From NCBI GenBank assembly GCA_017512885.1, contig JAFWEP010000003.1, forward strand, positions 1 to 64,000: a DNA stretch of 64,000 nucleotides. The letters run 5' to 3'. Of the stretch, positions 1 through 8,465 are shown piece after piece (the first letter of the stretch is position 1; every line of letters starts with the position of its first letter). The stretch is from Erysipelotrichaceae bacterium (GTDB taxonomy: Bacteria; Bacillota_I; Bacilli_A; Erysipelotrichales; Erysipelotrichaceae). Position numbers and translations under genes: made by a program. Below the pieces are notes generated by a model. That model had not been told where the DNA came from, made no database searches, and was given only the letters and a program-made list of their open reading frames with translations.

Positions 1-213
1 CTTTTTGCGACGACGATCCTCTTTGAATCCACTTCCGTCAATACTTCTTTGAGATCCTCCTTTAAACACAAAGGTGATTTGATAAGGATCTGGTTCTCCA
101 TTCGTATATCCGCCAACAAGTACTGTTTCCACAAGGAGATCAAATATTTCTGGATTAAATGATTCCAGACATTCTGAGCCGCTCAATGCTTTTTTAAATA
201 GACGGGCGGCACA
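1..213 (-). pseudogene. C-terminal remnant of a serine recombinase (partial, decayed)
   Basis: Reading the minus strand without a start codon gives about 71 residues, including FNPEIFDLLVETVLVGG followed by NGEPDPYQITFVFK. This GG-Y-x-DPY-x-ITFVFK pattern is typical of the C-terminal end of large serine recombinases (resolvase/integrase family). The frame is still open at the left edge, so the true C-terminus lies outside the window. Upstream it meets a TGA at about 223-225, with no start codon and no catalytic N-terminal domain, so the gene is truncated or frameshifted. The stretch is visibly AT-richer than its neighbours. Bases 214-285 hold nothing I can identify. Confidence 0.6.
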
Positions 214-285
214 AGCGCGGCGGGTTCAGAATGGACCCGGAATAAAGGCGGACATATTAAATAGTCCCCCTTTTTCTGTCTGCAG

Positions 286-825
286 CTATATCGTTTTGCA
301 GAATGCCTCTATATCGTCTTTTCTGCTCTCAACGTCTTCCCTGTATTCGACAGACACCAGGCCGAGGCTCCCGCGGCGTTCTATGTTCAGGTGGCTGTAA
401 AAGTGTTCTATGGTACCGATCAGCCGTTCGCACTCCTTCATGCCCGGTCCGGTGCGCAGCACGACGGCATATCCTCTCTTTCCGGCAGGAAGCGCCTTAT
501 GCGGCTCATGGGTGTTGGACCAGGGCGTGCAGCGGTCGATGAACACTTTGAACTGTCCGGGCACATCCGCCCAGTAGGAAGGCGATACGCAGACGATGAT
601 ATCCGCGAGTTCAAACTCATTCATCTGCAGGTCGGCATCGTCATGCTGGATGCATTCAGCGGTTGTATGGCAGCTGCGGCATCCCCTGCAGAAGCCGATT
701 CTGTAGTCGTCAATGCAGACCGTTCTGACATCGTACCTTGCGGACAACTGTTCTGCAATTATACTGACAATTTCTGCTGTTGCCCCGGTTCTTACCGGAC
801 TGCAGTTGATAATCAATGCATTCAT
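286..825 (-). CDS. Flavodoxin-fold NAD(P)H-dependent FMN reductase family protein
   Basis: This is a 179-residue flavodoxin-like oxidoreductase. The N-terminus MNALIINCSPVRTGAT matches the first strand and phosphate-binding loop of NADPH-dependent FMN reductases (usual form NGSPR..GNT). The middle has a cysteine-rich stretch (GFCRGCRSCHTTAEC, about residues 44-58) as in iron-sulfur flavoproteins, then VSPSYWADVPGQFKVFIDR, the SP-Y-W/P-G-K-FIDR flavin-site motif. The start at 825 is preferred over an upstream in-frame one at 843 because GGAGGGG lies five bases before this ATG. The gene is expected to bind FMN and reduce quinones, flavins or other small electrophiles in the cytoplasm; the substrate is unknown. 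It follows the GntR gene after a terminator, so it probably has its own promoter. Confidence 0.85.
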   Translation of the reverse strand: MNALIINCSPVRTGATAEIVSIIAEQLSARYDVRTVCIDDYRIGFCRGCRSCHTTAECIQHDDADLQMNEFELADIIVCVSPSYWADVPGQFKVFIDRCTPWSNTHEPHKALPAGKRGYAVVLRTGPGMKECERLIGTIEHFYSHLNIERRGSLGLVSVEYREDVESRKDDIEAFCKTI

Positions 826-857
826 ATAACCCCTCCGAAGCATTCCCTTTTACATTC

Positions 858-863
858 ATTATA
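858..863 (-). promoter_or_regulatory. -10 box upstream of the flavodoxin reductase
   Basis: TATAAT on the minus strand lies about 33 bases upstream of the ATG at 825. No convincing -35 box was found 16-18 bases upstream, so this is only a partial promoter call. Confidence 0.4.
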
Positions 864-902
864 TAGCACCCCCGATACTACTGTTTGTGCCGCAAAAATA
901 AA

Positions 903-921
903 GAGTGCAGCCAGTGCACTC
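903..921 (-). terminator. Rho-independent terminator of the leftward nucleoside operon
   Basis: GAGTGCA and TGCACTC pair across a five-base loop. On the minus strand the hairpin is followed by TTTATTTTTG. It lies about 30 bases after the GntR stop codon and closes that operon. Confidence 0.75.
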
Positions 922-951
922 CTCATTTTCCGTATAGCACTTATGCAGGTT

Positions 952-1692
952 CTACACTTCGTTCCAGGTATACTCGCAGTTGAACGTATACTCATAATCG
1001 AGATCGAAGTTGTACGTGAAATCCGCAAAGAACGCCTTCCCTTCCATGTCGTAAGCCACAATCGTTGACGACATGACGGGGTGATCGTCGGCGACCCCGA
1101 ACTTCCGGCAGATGTCATGATCCATGTATATGATCTTTACCGTATTGCGGCTGTGTGAGAATGCGATCCCGAATTTCACGCAGATCATATGGATGATCGA
1201 CATTTCCAGGTCTGTGACTTTCAGATCCGGAATGGATTCTTTCAGGATATAGCCTTCGCAGTACGCAGTATTCGGCTTCTGGTCCGTGCCGCGGACCCTG
1301 GACAGTTTCCACAGTTCCGTGCCTTCTTCGCATTCAAGAAGCTCGCACAGCTTTCCGCTTGCCTTCAGCGATTCCAGCTTCACATCTGAGATCGTCGGTC
1401 TGCGCAGGTTGCGGGCTAGGGTGTTTGTCAGGGTCGGTATCCGGCTCAGTGCAGACGCATCCGGGTATCCTTCTCCCTTGAATGTCCCTGCCCCCTGTAC
1501 CCGGTATATTTCACCGGCAAGTTCAAGAATATGCAGTGCCTGACGGACCGTACCTCTGCTTACAGAATATCTCTCCATCAGTTCGTTCTCCGATGGGATC
1601 TTCTCGCCATACTTAAGAGTCATGAGATCGGTTCTCATGTGCTCGGCAATCTGTGAATAGAGGGCTTGTCCGCCAGGTGTTTTTGCAATCAT
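952..1692 (-). CDS. GntR family transcriptional regulator, HutC/UTRA type
   Basis: The protein is 246 residues. An N-terminal winged helix (about 10-75) contains GEKIPSENELMERYSVSRGTVRQAL, the GntR recognition-helix region. The C-terminal half (about 90-240) resembles the UTRA ligand-binding domain of the HutC subfamily, which senses small metabolites. Its ATG overlaps the kinase stop codon as ATGA, so it is translationally coupled and is the last gene of the nucleoside operon. The divergent promoter of the same locus carries the HutC-type operator core GTCTATAC (8406-8413), so autoregulation and control of both operons is likely. The ligand is probably a nucleoside or ribose-phosphate intermediate of the locus (inference). 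Confidence 0.9.
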   Translation of the reverse strand: MIAKTPGGQALYSQIAEHMRTDLMTLKYGEKIPSENELMERYSVSRGTVRQALHILELAGEIYRVQGAGTFKGEGYPDASALSRIPTLTNTLARNLRRPTISDVKLESLKASGKLCELLECEEGTELWKLSRVRGTDQKPNTAYCEGYILKESIPDLKVTDLEMSIIHMICVKFGIAFSHSRNTVKIIYMDHDICRKFGVADDHPVMSSTIVAYDMEGKAFFADFTYNFDLDYEYTFNCEYTWNEV

Positions 1693-2714
1693 TTCAGCTC
1701 CAAATCCGTAAACCGGCCTGTCTGTTTCGAGGTTTCATTAACAGTATAACCGTTATTCTTCAACATTGTAACCACTTCGTCAAAAGTTGGCACATTCCTT
1801 CCCGTTCCGAACTTCGCGGCTTTTACAGCCCCTGCTGCGTTGCCCAGGATGATGCAGGTGTCCAGATCGAATCCTTCAAGATACCCGTACATGAACGTCG
1901 ACAGGAAAGAGTCGCCGCAGCCCATCGTGTCCACCATCCTGACCTTGAAGCCGGGATACCATTTCCCTGCAAGTCCCTGTGCCGTTACATAGCATCCTCT
2001 GGCACCGTATTTCATGAGAATGAGGGCCTCCGTTCTCTCCTTCAGGTATTCCGCAGCCTTTTCCGGGTCTGCGATGCCCGTCATAGCCTTACCTTCAACC
2101 TCATTCATGCAGAAAACATCCACTTGTTCCAGGAGTTCCTTCTTCAGCTCTTCGGAAGCGTTCTCCAGGCAGGGGCCCGGATCGAAGAACACCGGTATGC
2201 CGTACTCATTTGCCTTGTGCATGATCTTCAGGGCAAGATCGTAGAAATGATGCCCCTTGGCCAGATAATAACCGTTCATGTAATATGCCTGGCACAGTTC
2301 CAGCTTCGACATGATGTTCTCATCGCTGTCAAAATCGACACCCGGCATATAGGACAGGAACGTGTGCCTTCCCTCGGCATCCACGATGCAGTTGGCTACC
2401 GGGAGCCTGTAACCGTCGATCCGCTTAAGGCAGGAGGTCTCCACGCCGAGCTCGGTGTAGGCATTGATCATGAAGTCCGAATAGACGTCATCCGTTCCTA
2501 CGGCGCCGACAGGGAGTGCTTTGCCGCCCATGCGGTTGAAGCAGATGATCAGGTTGCTCTCGCCGCCGGGTTCCAGCTGCGAGTCCGATGCGGTCACCGT
2601 AATGCCGCCTTCAATGGGAAAAGTCCCGTCCAGCTTTATGATGTTGTCGACTGTGGACGCACAAAGGACGAACATTCCGTACGGTTTGTCAGTTTTTGCC
2701 TTTTTCCTGTACAA
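1689..2714 (-). CDS. PfkB family carbohydrate/nucleoside kinase (PsuK-like)
   Basis: This is a ribokinase-fold sugar kinase. It has the substrate-side motif GGESNLIICFNRMGG with VGAVGTDD, and the C-terminal signature DTMGCGDSFLSTF carrying the catalytic Asp and anion hole (G-C-G-D in place of the usual G-A-G-D). The start is uncertain. A TTG at 2714 has GAGGAG ten bases upstream and overlaps the preceding gene. An ATG at 2675 starts right at the first beta strand but has no ribosome site. Further TTG codons lie up to 2750. With PsuG across the shared promoter, pseudouridine kinase is the simplest role. A ribose-1-phosphate or other nucleoside kinase is possible given the eIF2B-like neighbour. 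Confidence 0.85.
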   Translation of the reverse strand: MYRKKAKTDKPYGMFVLCASTVDNIIKLDGTFPIEGGITVTASDSQLEPGGESNLIICFNRMGGKALPVGAVGTDDVYSDFMINAYTELGVETSCLKRIDGYRLPVANCIVDAEGRHTFLSYMPGVDFDSDENIMSKLELCQAYYMNGYYLAKGHHFYDLALKIMHKANEYGIPVFFDPGPCLENASEELKKELLEQVDVFCMNEVEGKAMTGIADPEKAAEYLKERTEALILMKYGARGCYVTAQGLAGKWYPGFKVRMVDTMGCGDSFLSTFMYGYLEGFDLDTCIILGNAAGAVKAAKFGTGRNVPTFDEVVTMLKNNGYTVNETSKQTGRFTDLELK

Positions 2715-3735
2715 TTCGGTAAATCTCCTCTCCTGCCCAGTCAAAGTCAAGAGCCGGATTCGCTTCCCTGAATTCCTTCAGCACGTCTTCGGGGATGGAG
2801 CTCAGGCCTTTGTATGCGCCCGCGACCATTCCTGCGATGCAGGCAAATGTATCCGTGTCGCCGCCGATGTTTGCGCATGCCTTGACAGTCTCCATAACAT
2901 CGCCGTCATTCGCCGCAAACAGGCCGATCGCCACTGCGACTGCCGGCTGGATATCGCCAGTGCAGCCGATATTGTCCTCAATCAGCTTGGACGCTTCTTC
3001 CGGTGTATCCGCTTCATATGCATACTTGATGGCATCCAGAAGCTTCGGCAAGACTCTCGGCCCGTAGGCCACCCGGGCCTCTTCCAGGCCGATCCGCTCG
3101 CCTTCCTTGGCACCGTATACCGCAGCCTTGAGAATCGTATGAACATCCGCGGTCTCTGTCAGGGCTTCCGCAATCGCGCAGGCAATCGCACAGGCGCCGG
3201 AGTAGGCGTGCTGGGTTCCGTGGGAGACCTTGGTCATGGTAACAGCCGTTCTGACTGCACCGTCCCAGTCTCCGGGATTGACGAGGCCGCTTCCGTCAAC
3301 GCGCATCGCTGCACCGTCGGAGATGCCTCTTCCGTATTTCTTGCCGGCTTTGCCGAGAGTAACCGGATCCGCACCTTTCAGATAGTCCGCAAACCATTCG
3401 CGCATTGTCGGTCCGCAGTTGCGGGGATAGTACTTCGGATAGAGCTTGGACCAGCTGACCAGTCCTTCCGCGGCGGCTTCAACCGTGAGCTCGCCGTTTG
3501 TCTTGATGACGGCCTTGATCATCTCATACATCTGGGATGTATCATCCGTAACCTCTCCGGAAACATTGCCCAGGCCGTAGATATTGTCACCCGGATCATA
3601 GAACTTGTCAATCGGGTGTCCGAATGTATCGATGATTTCCTGGCGGCTGTACGCTTCGCCGGGAACACCGATGGCATCGCCGATTCCTGCCGCATACATG
3701 CTGCCGAGGATCCTGTCCTTCAAATCATATCCCAT
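2689..3735 (-). CDS. ADP-ribosylglycohydrolase (DraG/ARH) family protein
   Basis: The protein is 348 residues, usual for the family. N-terminal GSMYAAGIGDAIGVPGE and GEVTDDTSQM carry the first metal-binding residues. GCTGDIQPAVAVAIG and ANIGGDTDTFACIAGM carry the second, as in di-magnesium ARH/DraG hydrolases that cleave N- or O-glycosidic bonds of ADP-ribose. The ribosome site AAGGAGG precedes ATG 3735. The gene lies between the importer lipoprotein and the PfkB kinase, so it probably acts on an imported ribosyl compound rather than on modified protein (inference). The real substrate cannot be read from the sequence. Confidence 0.9.
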   Translation of the reverse strand: MGYDLKDRILGSMYAAGIGDAIGVPGEAYSRQEIIDTFGHPIDKFYDPGDNIYGLGNVSGEVTDDTSQMYEMIKAVIKTNGELTVEAAAEGLVSWSKLYPKYYPRNCGPTMREWFADYLKGADPVTLGKAGKKYGRGISDGAAMRVDGSGLVNPGDWDGAVRTAVTMTKVSHGTQHAYSGACAIACAIAEALTETADVHTILKAAVYGAKEGERIGLEEARVAYGPRVLPKLLDAIKYAYEADTPEEASKLIEDNIGCTGDIQPAVAVAIGLFAANDGDVMETVKACANIGGDTDTFACIAGMVAGAYKGLSSIPEDVLKEFREANPALDFDWAGEEIYRIVQEKGKN

Positions 3736-3762
3736 ATGTCATTCCTCCTTCTCTGAGATAAA

Positions 3763-3791
3763 GCAGTGGGGCGTTTTCCGCGCCCCACTGC
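3763..3791 (-). promoter_or_regulatory. Intercistronic hairpin after the BMP lipoprotein gene
   Basis: GCAGTGGGGCG and CGCCCCACTGC form a perfect 11-bp stem around a seven-base loop, 19 bases after the lipoprotein stop. Only a weak T run (TTTATCTC) follows on the minus strand. It looks like a partial terminator or mRNA-stabilising hairpin that lets the binding protein be made in excess over the downstream enzymes. Confidence 0.6.
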
Positions 3792-3809
3792 AATCAGACA
3801 ATCAATGTC

Positions 3810-4835
3810 TTATTTGTGGAGCGGCTCTCTGCCGATTGTGATCTCACCACTTGCGATCTTCGCAGCCAGATCCTCAACCTCTTTCTTCAGCTCCTCGGAT
3901 GCCAGGTCATTGGTCAGTGCGAACTCATAGATCGCAGCGCCTTCCTTGACGCCGTACTCATGCTGAGTGCCGCCTTCGAAGTTTCCGCTGACTGCCTTGT
4001 CGATGAAGGCAATGACCATGTTCTCGAAGAAGTTCAGAGTGGAACCGATCTCGCTGTTCGGAGCTGCATCAGGATAGTGCGCATCGCACGCAGCAAACAT
4101 GATGCCTGCTTCTTCCGCAGCCTGAGCGCAGCCTGTTCCGGATCCGCCGGCAGCGCCGAAGATAACGTCAGCACCCTGCTTGATCAGCTGCTCGGCATAG
4201 TCCTTGCCGATTGTCGGGTCTGTGAAGGAGTTGCAGTACGCAACCAGGTCCTTGACATCGAGTCCGGCATAGACGATACCCTGCTGATAGCCGGCCAGAA
4301 TCTCGTTGATGCCCTGGGAGTCATTTCCGCCGACGAAGCCGACAGTTCCTGTCTTGGTCATCTTCGCTGCAACATAGCCCTGCAGGAAGGATGTCTCGGT
4401 TCTGTTCAGGTGGAACTCTTCAATGTTCGGATGAGCAGCATAATCTTCATCAGTCTTTTCAGCCTGCAGGATACCGAACTTGATATCCGGGTACTGAGCG
4501 GCTACTGCGCATGTGGCATCCCACATATCGGAGTAAGTCGTGATGATGATGTCGAATCCGTCCTGTGCGCAGGCGAGTACTTTCGGCTCGTATGTATCGG
4601 CGCCGATCGCCTCGATGGTCTTGATTTCGATGTCATCATGCTTTGCCTCATAGTCCTTCAGACCGGCAGCCAGGTTCTGGAGCCATTCGGACGAGTCAAA
4701 TTCCTGATAGCTGATAAACGCGATTCTGAGCGTATCGTCTTCGACAGGCTCAGACGGAGTGTCGGAGCTTCCGCCGCAGCCGATCAGCGACAAGCTGAGC
4801 AGCGCAGCCATCAAGCCACCTAATACCTTTTTCAT
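3810..4835 (-). CDS. BMP family lipoprotein, nucleoside ABC transporter substrate-binding protein
   Basis: The protein is 341 residues, beginning with a lipoprotein signal peptide that ends in LSLIGC at about residue 20, followed by a Ser/Gly/Pro linker. The rest matches the BMP/Med family of periplasmic-type binding proteins: IAFISYQEFDSSEW, then FGILQAEKTDEDYAAHPN and FLQGYVAAKMTKTGTVGFVGG. Known members (PnrA, BmpA, NupN) bind ribonucleosides. It belongs with the two permeases and ATPase upstream. A strong AGGAGG site precedes ATG 4835, and the following hairpin suggests it is the most expressed member. Confidence 0.9.
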   Translation of the reverse strand: MKKVLGGLMAALLSLSLIGCGGSSDTPSEPVEDDTLRIAFISYQEFDSSEWLQNLAAGLKDYEAKHDDIEIKTIEAIGADTYEPKVLACAQDGFDIIITTYSDMWDATCAVAAQYPDIKFGILQAEKTDEDYAAHPNIEEFHLNRTETSFLQGYVAAKMTKTGTVGFVGGNDSQGINEILAGYQQGIVYAGLDVKDLVAYCNSFTDPTIGKDYAEQLIKQGADVIFGAAGGSGTGCAQAAEEAGIMFAACDAHYPDAAPNSEIGSTLNFFENMVIAFIDKAVSGNFEGGTQHEYGVKEGAAIYEFALTNDLASEELKKEVEDLAAKIASGEITIGREPLHK

Positions 4836-4898
4836 TTTTCTCTCCTCCTTAATGAGATTTCTTATTCAAACATCAGCCTTGCTGTGTTTAAACCTTTG

Positions 4899-5834
4899 TT
4901 AGTTGCTGTGAAGTTCGATCGCCTGCCGTTCCGCACTCTTTTTCTTCATGTTGTTGGAGACAAGGCGGATGATGCGCGGCAAGAGCGCTGCAGTCAATGC
5001 CATAGCATACGGAATTGCTCCGAGCAGGTAAGCGGAATAGCCGGATGTCGATAGCTGGATGCTGAGCGACTCGGATACGCCGAACAGCATGCATGTCCCG
5101 AGCGCCACAAGCGGATGGGCGCCGGCAAGCGTGACGGCAGCCAAAGCCGTGAAACCGCGGCCGTTTGTCATGCCTACGTTGAACATGTAGACAGACAGCG
5201 CCAGTTCCGCGCCGGCCAGTCCGCACAGAGCGCCGTTCAGCAGGAGCGCCGTGTACTTGACCTTTTTGGTATTTACACCCGCAGCCAGAGCCGCTTCCTC
5301 ATTCAGTCCGGTGATACGCATGTTCAGGCCGAACTCGGTATGGAACAGTACGTAGTAGAGGATGAACGGAAGCAGCAGCGACAGGTAGACCAGAACAGAC
5401 TTGTTGTTCAGAACCGATACAACGGGGATACTGTCCAGGAATCCGATATGGATCGTCGGCAGCGCCAGTTCGCTCGGCATGACGAACCGTCCGCTGGTGT
5501 TGAAGATCGGCTTCAGCAGGTAGCGGGTCAGTCCGGTGACCAGCGTATTGATCGACAGCGCGCATATGACCGGGTTGACCTGCAGCTGAAGGATGAACAC
5601 CGAGTAGATAACCGCTGTAAGGACGCCGGCAAGCACGCCGCAGAGCACGCCCATCCATACGTTCTTGAATACAAAGGCACCCACGACTGCAAAGAAGCAG
5701 GAGAACAGCGTGAATCCTTCCAGGGCGAGGTTGAAGATGCTGACTTTCTGTGCCAGCAGGCAGCCCATGGCAATCAGCAGAATGGGAGCGGCATGTCTGA
5801 CACCCAGCTCAAGCAATGATATCCAATCCATCAT
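4899..5834 (-). CDS. Nucleoside ABC transporter permease (NupQ-like)
   Basis: The protein is 311 residues and strongly hydrophobic, with about eight membrane segments. It shows the RbsC/BPL_2 permease pattern: APILLIAMGCLLAQKVSIFNLALEG near the N-terminus (the usual form is G..N.G.EG), and the coupling loop region TGLNEEAALAAGVNTKK at about residues 185-201, which contacts the ATPase. The start at 5834 overlaps the stop of the previous permease (ATGA). It is the second transmembrane subunit of the importer. Confidence 0.9.
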   Translation of the reverse strand: MMDWISLLELGVRHAAPILLIAMGCLLAQKVSIFNLALEGFTLFSCFFAVVGAFVFKNVWMGVLCGVLAGVLTAVIYSVFILQLQVNPVICALSINTLVTGLTRYLLKPIFNTSGRFVMPSELALPTIHIGFLDSIPVVSVLNNKSVLVYLSLLLPFILYYVLFHTEFGLNMRITGLNEEAALAAGVNTKKVKYTALLLNGALCGLAGAELALSVYMFNVGMTNGRGFTALAAVTLAGAHPLVALGTCMLFGVSESLSIQLSTSGYSAYLLGAIPYAMALTAALLPRIIRLVSNNMKKKSAERQAIELHSN

Positions 5835-6868
5835 TCCACCACCCTTCTTCTCTTCAGATCAATCTGTGCGGCATTGAAGAACTTGATTGTTGCGAAGAAC
5901 ATGATCAGGCCCTGCACGCAGTCGATCAGTTCGGTCGGGACCTCTGTCAGTACCGACAGCAGTACGGATCCGGATTTCAGGGCACCCAGCAGAAGCGAGC
6001 CGAACATCATGCCGATCGGCGTGTTGTTTCCGATGAACGCCGCGGTCATTCCGTCCGTTCCCATGCCGGCTGCGAATTCGTTATAGATCATATGGAAGTA
6101 TCCGAGAATCTCTCCCATGCAGCAGAGCGCCGACAGGACGCCGCCGGTTACCGCTGCCATCAGCAGCACCTTGGTGGCGTCGATTCCGGAAGCCTGGGCA
6201 AACTGCTTGTTCTTGCCGGTTACCGTCAGCCTGTGACCGGGGATCGTGCTTCTCAGGATGAATGCGTACGCGATCACGATCAGCACTGCACCGACCGTGA
6301 TCACCGGAACGGGGATATGTTCCGGTATCTCGATCGAGACGATAGAGGATGTCCTCTTCGCGGCGATCGGGCTGAAGGCGATCAGGTGCTGGCAGATGAA
6401 CTTTGTCAGGTAGTTCAGCATGACGCCGACAACGACTTCATTAACTCCGAGCTTGAACTTGGCAACAGCCGGTATCAGGCAGGTCAGCGCCCCGGCAGCC
6501 GCGGCAGCCAGGATCATCAGCACCAGCCGGAGCGGACCGGGCAGTCCTTCCGTCCAGAACGAGACGAAGACCATCGCAAGCGCGGAGGTATACAGCTGGG
6601 CCTCCTGCGAAATGTTGAAGTATCCGCAGCGGTTGCAGACCGAGAAGGAATACGCCATCAGCATTACCTGTATCGCAAAGCGGACGGTATTGCGGATCGC
6701 CGTCGGGCTGCCGAACGCGCCTTTCAGGATCGCGGAGTACGCATTGATGGGGCTCTCGCCGACCAGCAGTACCATGAAGCCGCCGATCAGGAAGGCGATC
6801 AGCACGGCGACGATGGAGTTGCTGGAGTTGATCAGATTCCTTATCAGATTTGACGTTTTATCTTTCAC
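5831..6868 (-). CDS. Nucleoside ABC transporter permease (NupP-like)
   Basis: A membrane permease of about 345 residues from the same family as the next gene. FSVCNRCGYFNISQEAQLYTSALA marks the pore-lining region, VTGKNKQFAQASGIDATKVLL the ATPase-coupling loop, and GMGTDGMTAAFIGNNTPIG the C-terminal family pattern. The preferred start is GTG 6868, which has GGAGG eight bases upstream; a second GTG at 6877 sits right against that ribosome site and is less likely. It overlaps the ATPase gene by 11 bases and is translationally coupled. Confidence 0.88.
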   Translation of the reverse strand: MKDKTSNLIRNLINSSNSIVAVLIAFLIGGFMVLLVGESPINAYSAILKGAFGSPTAIRNTVRFAIQVMLMAYSFSVCNRCGYFNISQEAQLYTSALAMVFVSFWTEGLPGPLRLVLMILAAAAAGALTCLIPAVAKFKLGVNEVVVGVMLNYLTKFICQHLIAFSPIAAKRTSSIVSIEIPEHIPVPVITVGAVLIVIAYAFILRSTIPGHRLTVTGKNKQFAQASGIDATKVLLMAAVTGGVLSALCCMGEILGYFHMIYNEFAAGMGTDGMTAAFIGNNTPIGMMFGSLLLGALKSGSVLLSVLTEVPTELIDCVQGLIMFFATIKFFNAAQIDLKRRRVVE

Positions 6869-8378
6869 TTCCGGCACCTCCCATCAGAAGTCCAATTTCT
6901 TCTTCTGTCGTATGCGCAATGTCCGTAACCTCGCCCTGGATCTGGCCTTCATAGAAGATGACCATCCTGTCGCTGAGCGACATCAGCTCTTCAAGGTCGG
7001 CGCTGACAAGAATGACAGCCGTTCCTTTTTCCTTTTCTTCCAGCAGTTTCTCACGGACGAAGTTCGTCGCGCCGATATCGAGTCCTCTTGTCGGCTGGGC
7101 GGCGATCAGCACTTTCGGTCCGCGTTCGATCTCCCTCGCCAGCACGATCTTCTGCATGTTTCCGCCGGACAGCTGACCGACTTCCTTTCCTTTCGTCATG
7201 CCGAAAATCGAGTACCTGTCTATCAGGTCTTCGCAGTAGGCGGAAATGCTGTCCTTGTTTAATACAACTCCGTTGGAGAATGCCTTGTTGTATTCATTTC
7301 CGGAGATGACGTTGTCCTCGATCGTTCCGTTGAGAACGAGACCGACCGTCATTCTGTCTTCGGAAATGAATCCGATGCCGGCTGCGCGCCGCTTGCTTAC
7401 AGATGCTCTGGAAACATCTTCTCCGTCAATGATGATCTCGCCGTGCGACTGCTTCAGCAGCCCGATGAGCGTGTTGATCAGTTCGGTCTGCCCGTTGCCT
7501 TCAACGCCGCCGACACCCAGGATTTCGCCCTTGTTTACTTTCAGGGAAAGGTCCTTCAGCTTTGCAATGCCGAGCTCATCGAAATACCACAGGTTACGGA
7601 CTTCCAGAATCGGCTCTACGTCCGTACCCCTGTTCTCGTTCTGTATCAGGTCGACATCCCGTTTGCCGATCATCGCGCGGGCAATGTCCGTCTCGTTCGC
7701 GTCGCCGCGCATCCAGCCTTCCTGCACTACCCTTCCGTTGCGCATGACCGTGATCCGGTCTCCGACACGGACGACTTCCCGCAGCTTGTGGGAAATGAAC
7801 ACGATAGCATCGCCGTCTGCTTTCAGGTCGTCGATGATCCGGAACAGCTCCTCCGATTCCTGCGGCGTAAGGACTGCCGTAGGCTCGTCAAGGATCAGGA
7901 TCCTGGCGCCGAAGAAAAGAACCTTGATGATTTCCACCTTCTGGCGTTCGCCGACGGAAAGATACTTCAGCGGCTGATCCGGGTCTGCCTTCAGGCCGAA
8001 CCGCCTGAGCAGCACGGATACCTTTTCTTTCGCCTGCTTGTAGTCAATGGCGATGCCCTTCTTCGGCGGATCGCCGAGAATGACGTTCTCGAGAATGGAC
8101 AGTTCAGGAACCTGCATAAAGTTCTGGTAGACCATTCCGATGCCGAGATCGCGGGCACCCTGCACATTGTAGCTGTGCACTTTGCCGTCGATCAGAATCT
8201 GGCCGCCGTCCGCCGTATAGGCTCCGTACAGTATCTTCATCAGCGTGGACTTGCCTGCACCGTTCTCTCCGACCAGTGCATGGCATTCCCCGGGATACAG
8301 ATCCAGGCTGACATGATCGTTGGCAAGAACTCCGGGGAACTTTTTGACAATTTCTTTAAGCTGAACAATTGGTTCCAT
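6858..8378 (-). CDS. Nucleoside ABC transporter ATP-binding protein (NupO-like, two ATPase domains)
   Basis: About 506 residues with two fused ATPase domains, as in RbsA/NupO. The first domain has Walker A GENGAGKSTLMKILYG, signature LSVGERQKVEI and Walker B ILILDEPTAVLTP. The second has a degenerate Walker A (GVGGVEGNGQTELINTL), signature LSGGNMQKIVLAREI and AAQPTRGLDIGA, typical for this subfamily. The start is ATG 8378, with AGGAG seven bases upstream. A longer ORF from ATG 8423 would run through the promoter repeats and is rejected. It is the first gene of the leftward operon. Confidence 0.92.
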   Translation of the reverse strand: MEPIVQLKEIVKKFPGVLANDHVSLDLYPGECHALVGENGAGKSTLMKILYGAYTADGGQILIDGKVHSYNVQGARDLGIGMVYQNFMQVPELSILENVILGDPPKKGIAIDYKQAKEKVSVLLRRFGLKADPDQPLKYLSVGERQKVEIIKVLFFGARILILDEPTAVLTPQESEELFRIIDDLKADGDAIVFISHKLREVVRVGDRITVMRNGRVVQEGWMRGDANETDIARAMIGKRDVDLIQNENRGTDVEPILEVRNLWYFDELGIAKLKDLSLKVNKGEILGVGGVEGNGQTELINTLIGLLKQSHGEIIIDGEDVSRASVSKRRAAGIGFISEDRMTVGLVLNGTIEDNVISGNEYNKAFSNGVVLNKDSISAYCEDLIDRYSIFGMTKGKEVGQLSGGNMQKIVLAREIERGPKVLIAAQPTRGLDIGATNFVREKLLEEKEKGTAVILVSADLEELMSLSDRMVIFYEGQIQGEVTDIAHTTEEEIGLLMGGAGSER

Positions 8379-8390
8379 AGGGTCTCCTGT

Positions 8391-8396
8391 ATCATA
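8391..8396 (-). promoter_or_regulatory. Leftward promoter P1 (-10 box)
   Basis: On the minus strand, TTAGAT (8414-8419) and TATGAT (8391-8396) are separated by 17 bases. Transcription would start near 8384, inside the ribosome site (8384-8388) of the ATPase gene, so this copy would give a nearly leaderless message. The palindromic operator fills the spacer. Confidence 0.5.
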
Positions 8397-8415
8397 TGTA
8401 TAGTTGTCTATACAT
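8396..8415. promoter_or_regulatory. GntR/HutC-type operator, copy 1
   Basis: ATGTATAG and CTATACAT form a perfect 8-bp inverted repeat around TTGT. It contains GTCTATAC, which fits the HutC consensus GT-n-TA-n-AC exactly. It overlaps the -35 of the rightward promoter and the spacer of the leftward one, so bound repressor would block both. Confidence 0.7.
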
Positions 8416-8433
8416 CTAAACATATGTTATCAT
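8404..8433 (+). promoter_or_regulatory. Rightward promoter, copy 1
   Basis: TTGTCT (8404-8409), an 18-base spacer, then TATCAT (8428-8433). It would drive the eIF2B-like and psuG genes. Confidence 0.45.
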
Positions 8434-8446
8434 ATAAGCGTGAGCG

Positions 8447-8461
8447 ATGTAAACGCTTTAT
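8447..8461. promoter_or_regulatory. cre-like (CcpA) box, copy 1
   Basis: ATGTAAACGCTTTAT matches the cre core TGnAAnCGnWnnC except at its last position. Copy 2 (8516-8530) has CA in place of CG. This suggests carbon catabolite control of the locus. Confidence 0.45.
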
Positions 8462-8465
8462 TATA
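8460..8465 (-). promoter_or_regulatory. Leftward promoter P2 (-10 box), likely the main one
   Basis: TTAGAT (minus strand, 8483-8488), 17 bases, then a perfect TATAAT (8460-8465). Transcription would start near 8453 and include the ATPase ribosome site. Operator copy 2 fills the spacer. Confidence 0.6.

Noticed and set aside
1653-3756. Long plus-strand ORFs of 372 and 411 codons
   Set aside because: They lie antisense to the PfkB and ARH genes, have no ribosome site and no family-like sequence. They arise from codon bias on the opposite strand.
8379-8423. Upstream ATG of the nucleoside ABC ATPase
   Set aside because: It lies inside the promoter-operator repeat, and the extra residues are low-complexity. 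ATG 8378 has a good ribosome site.
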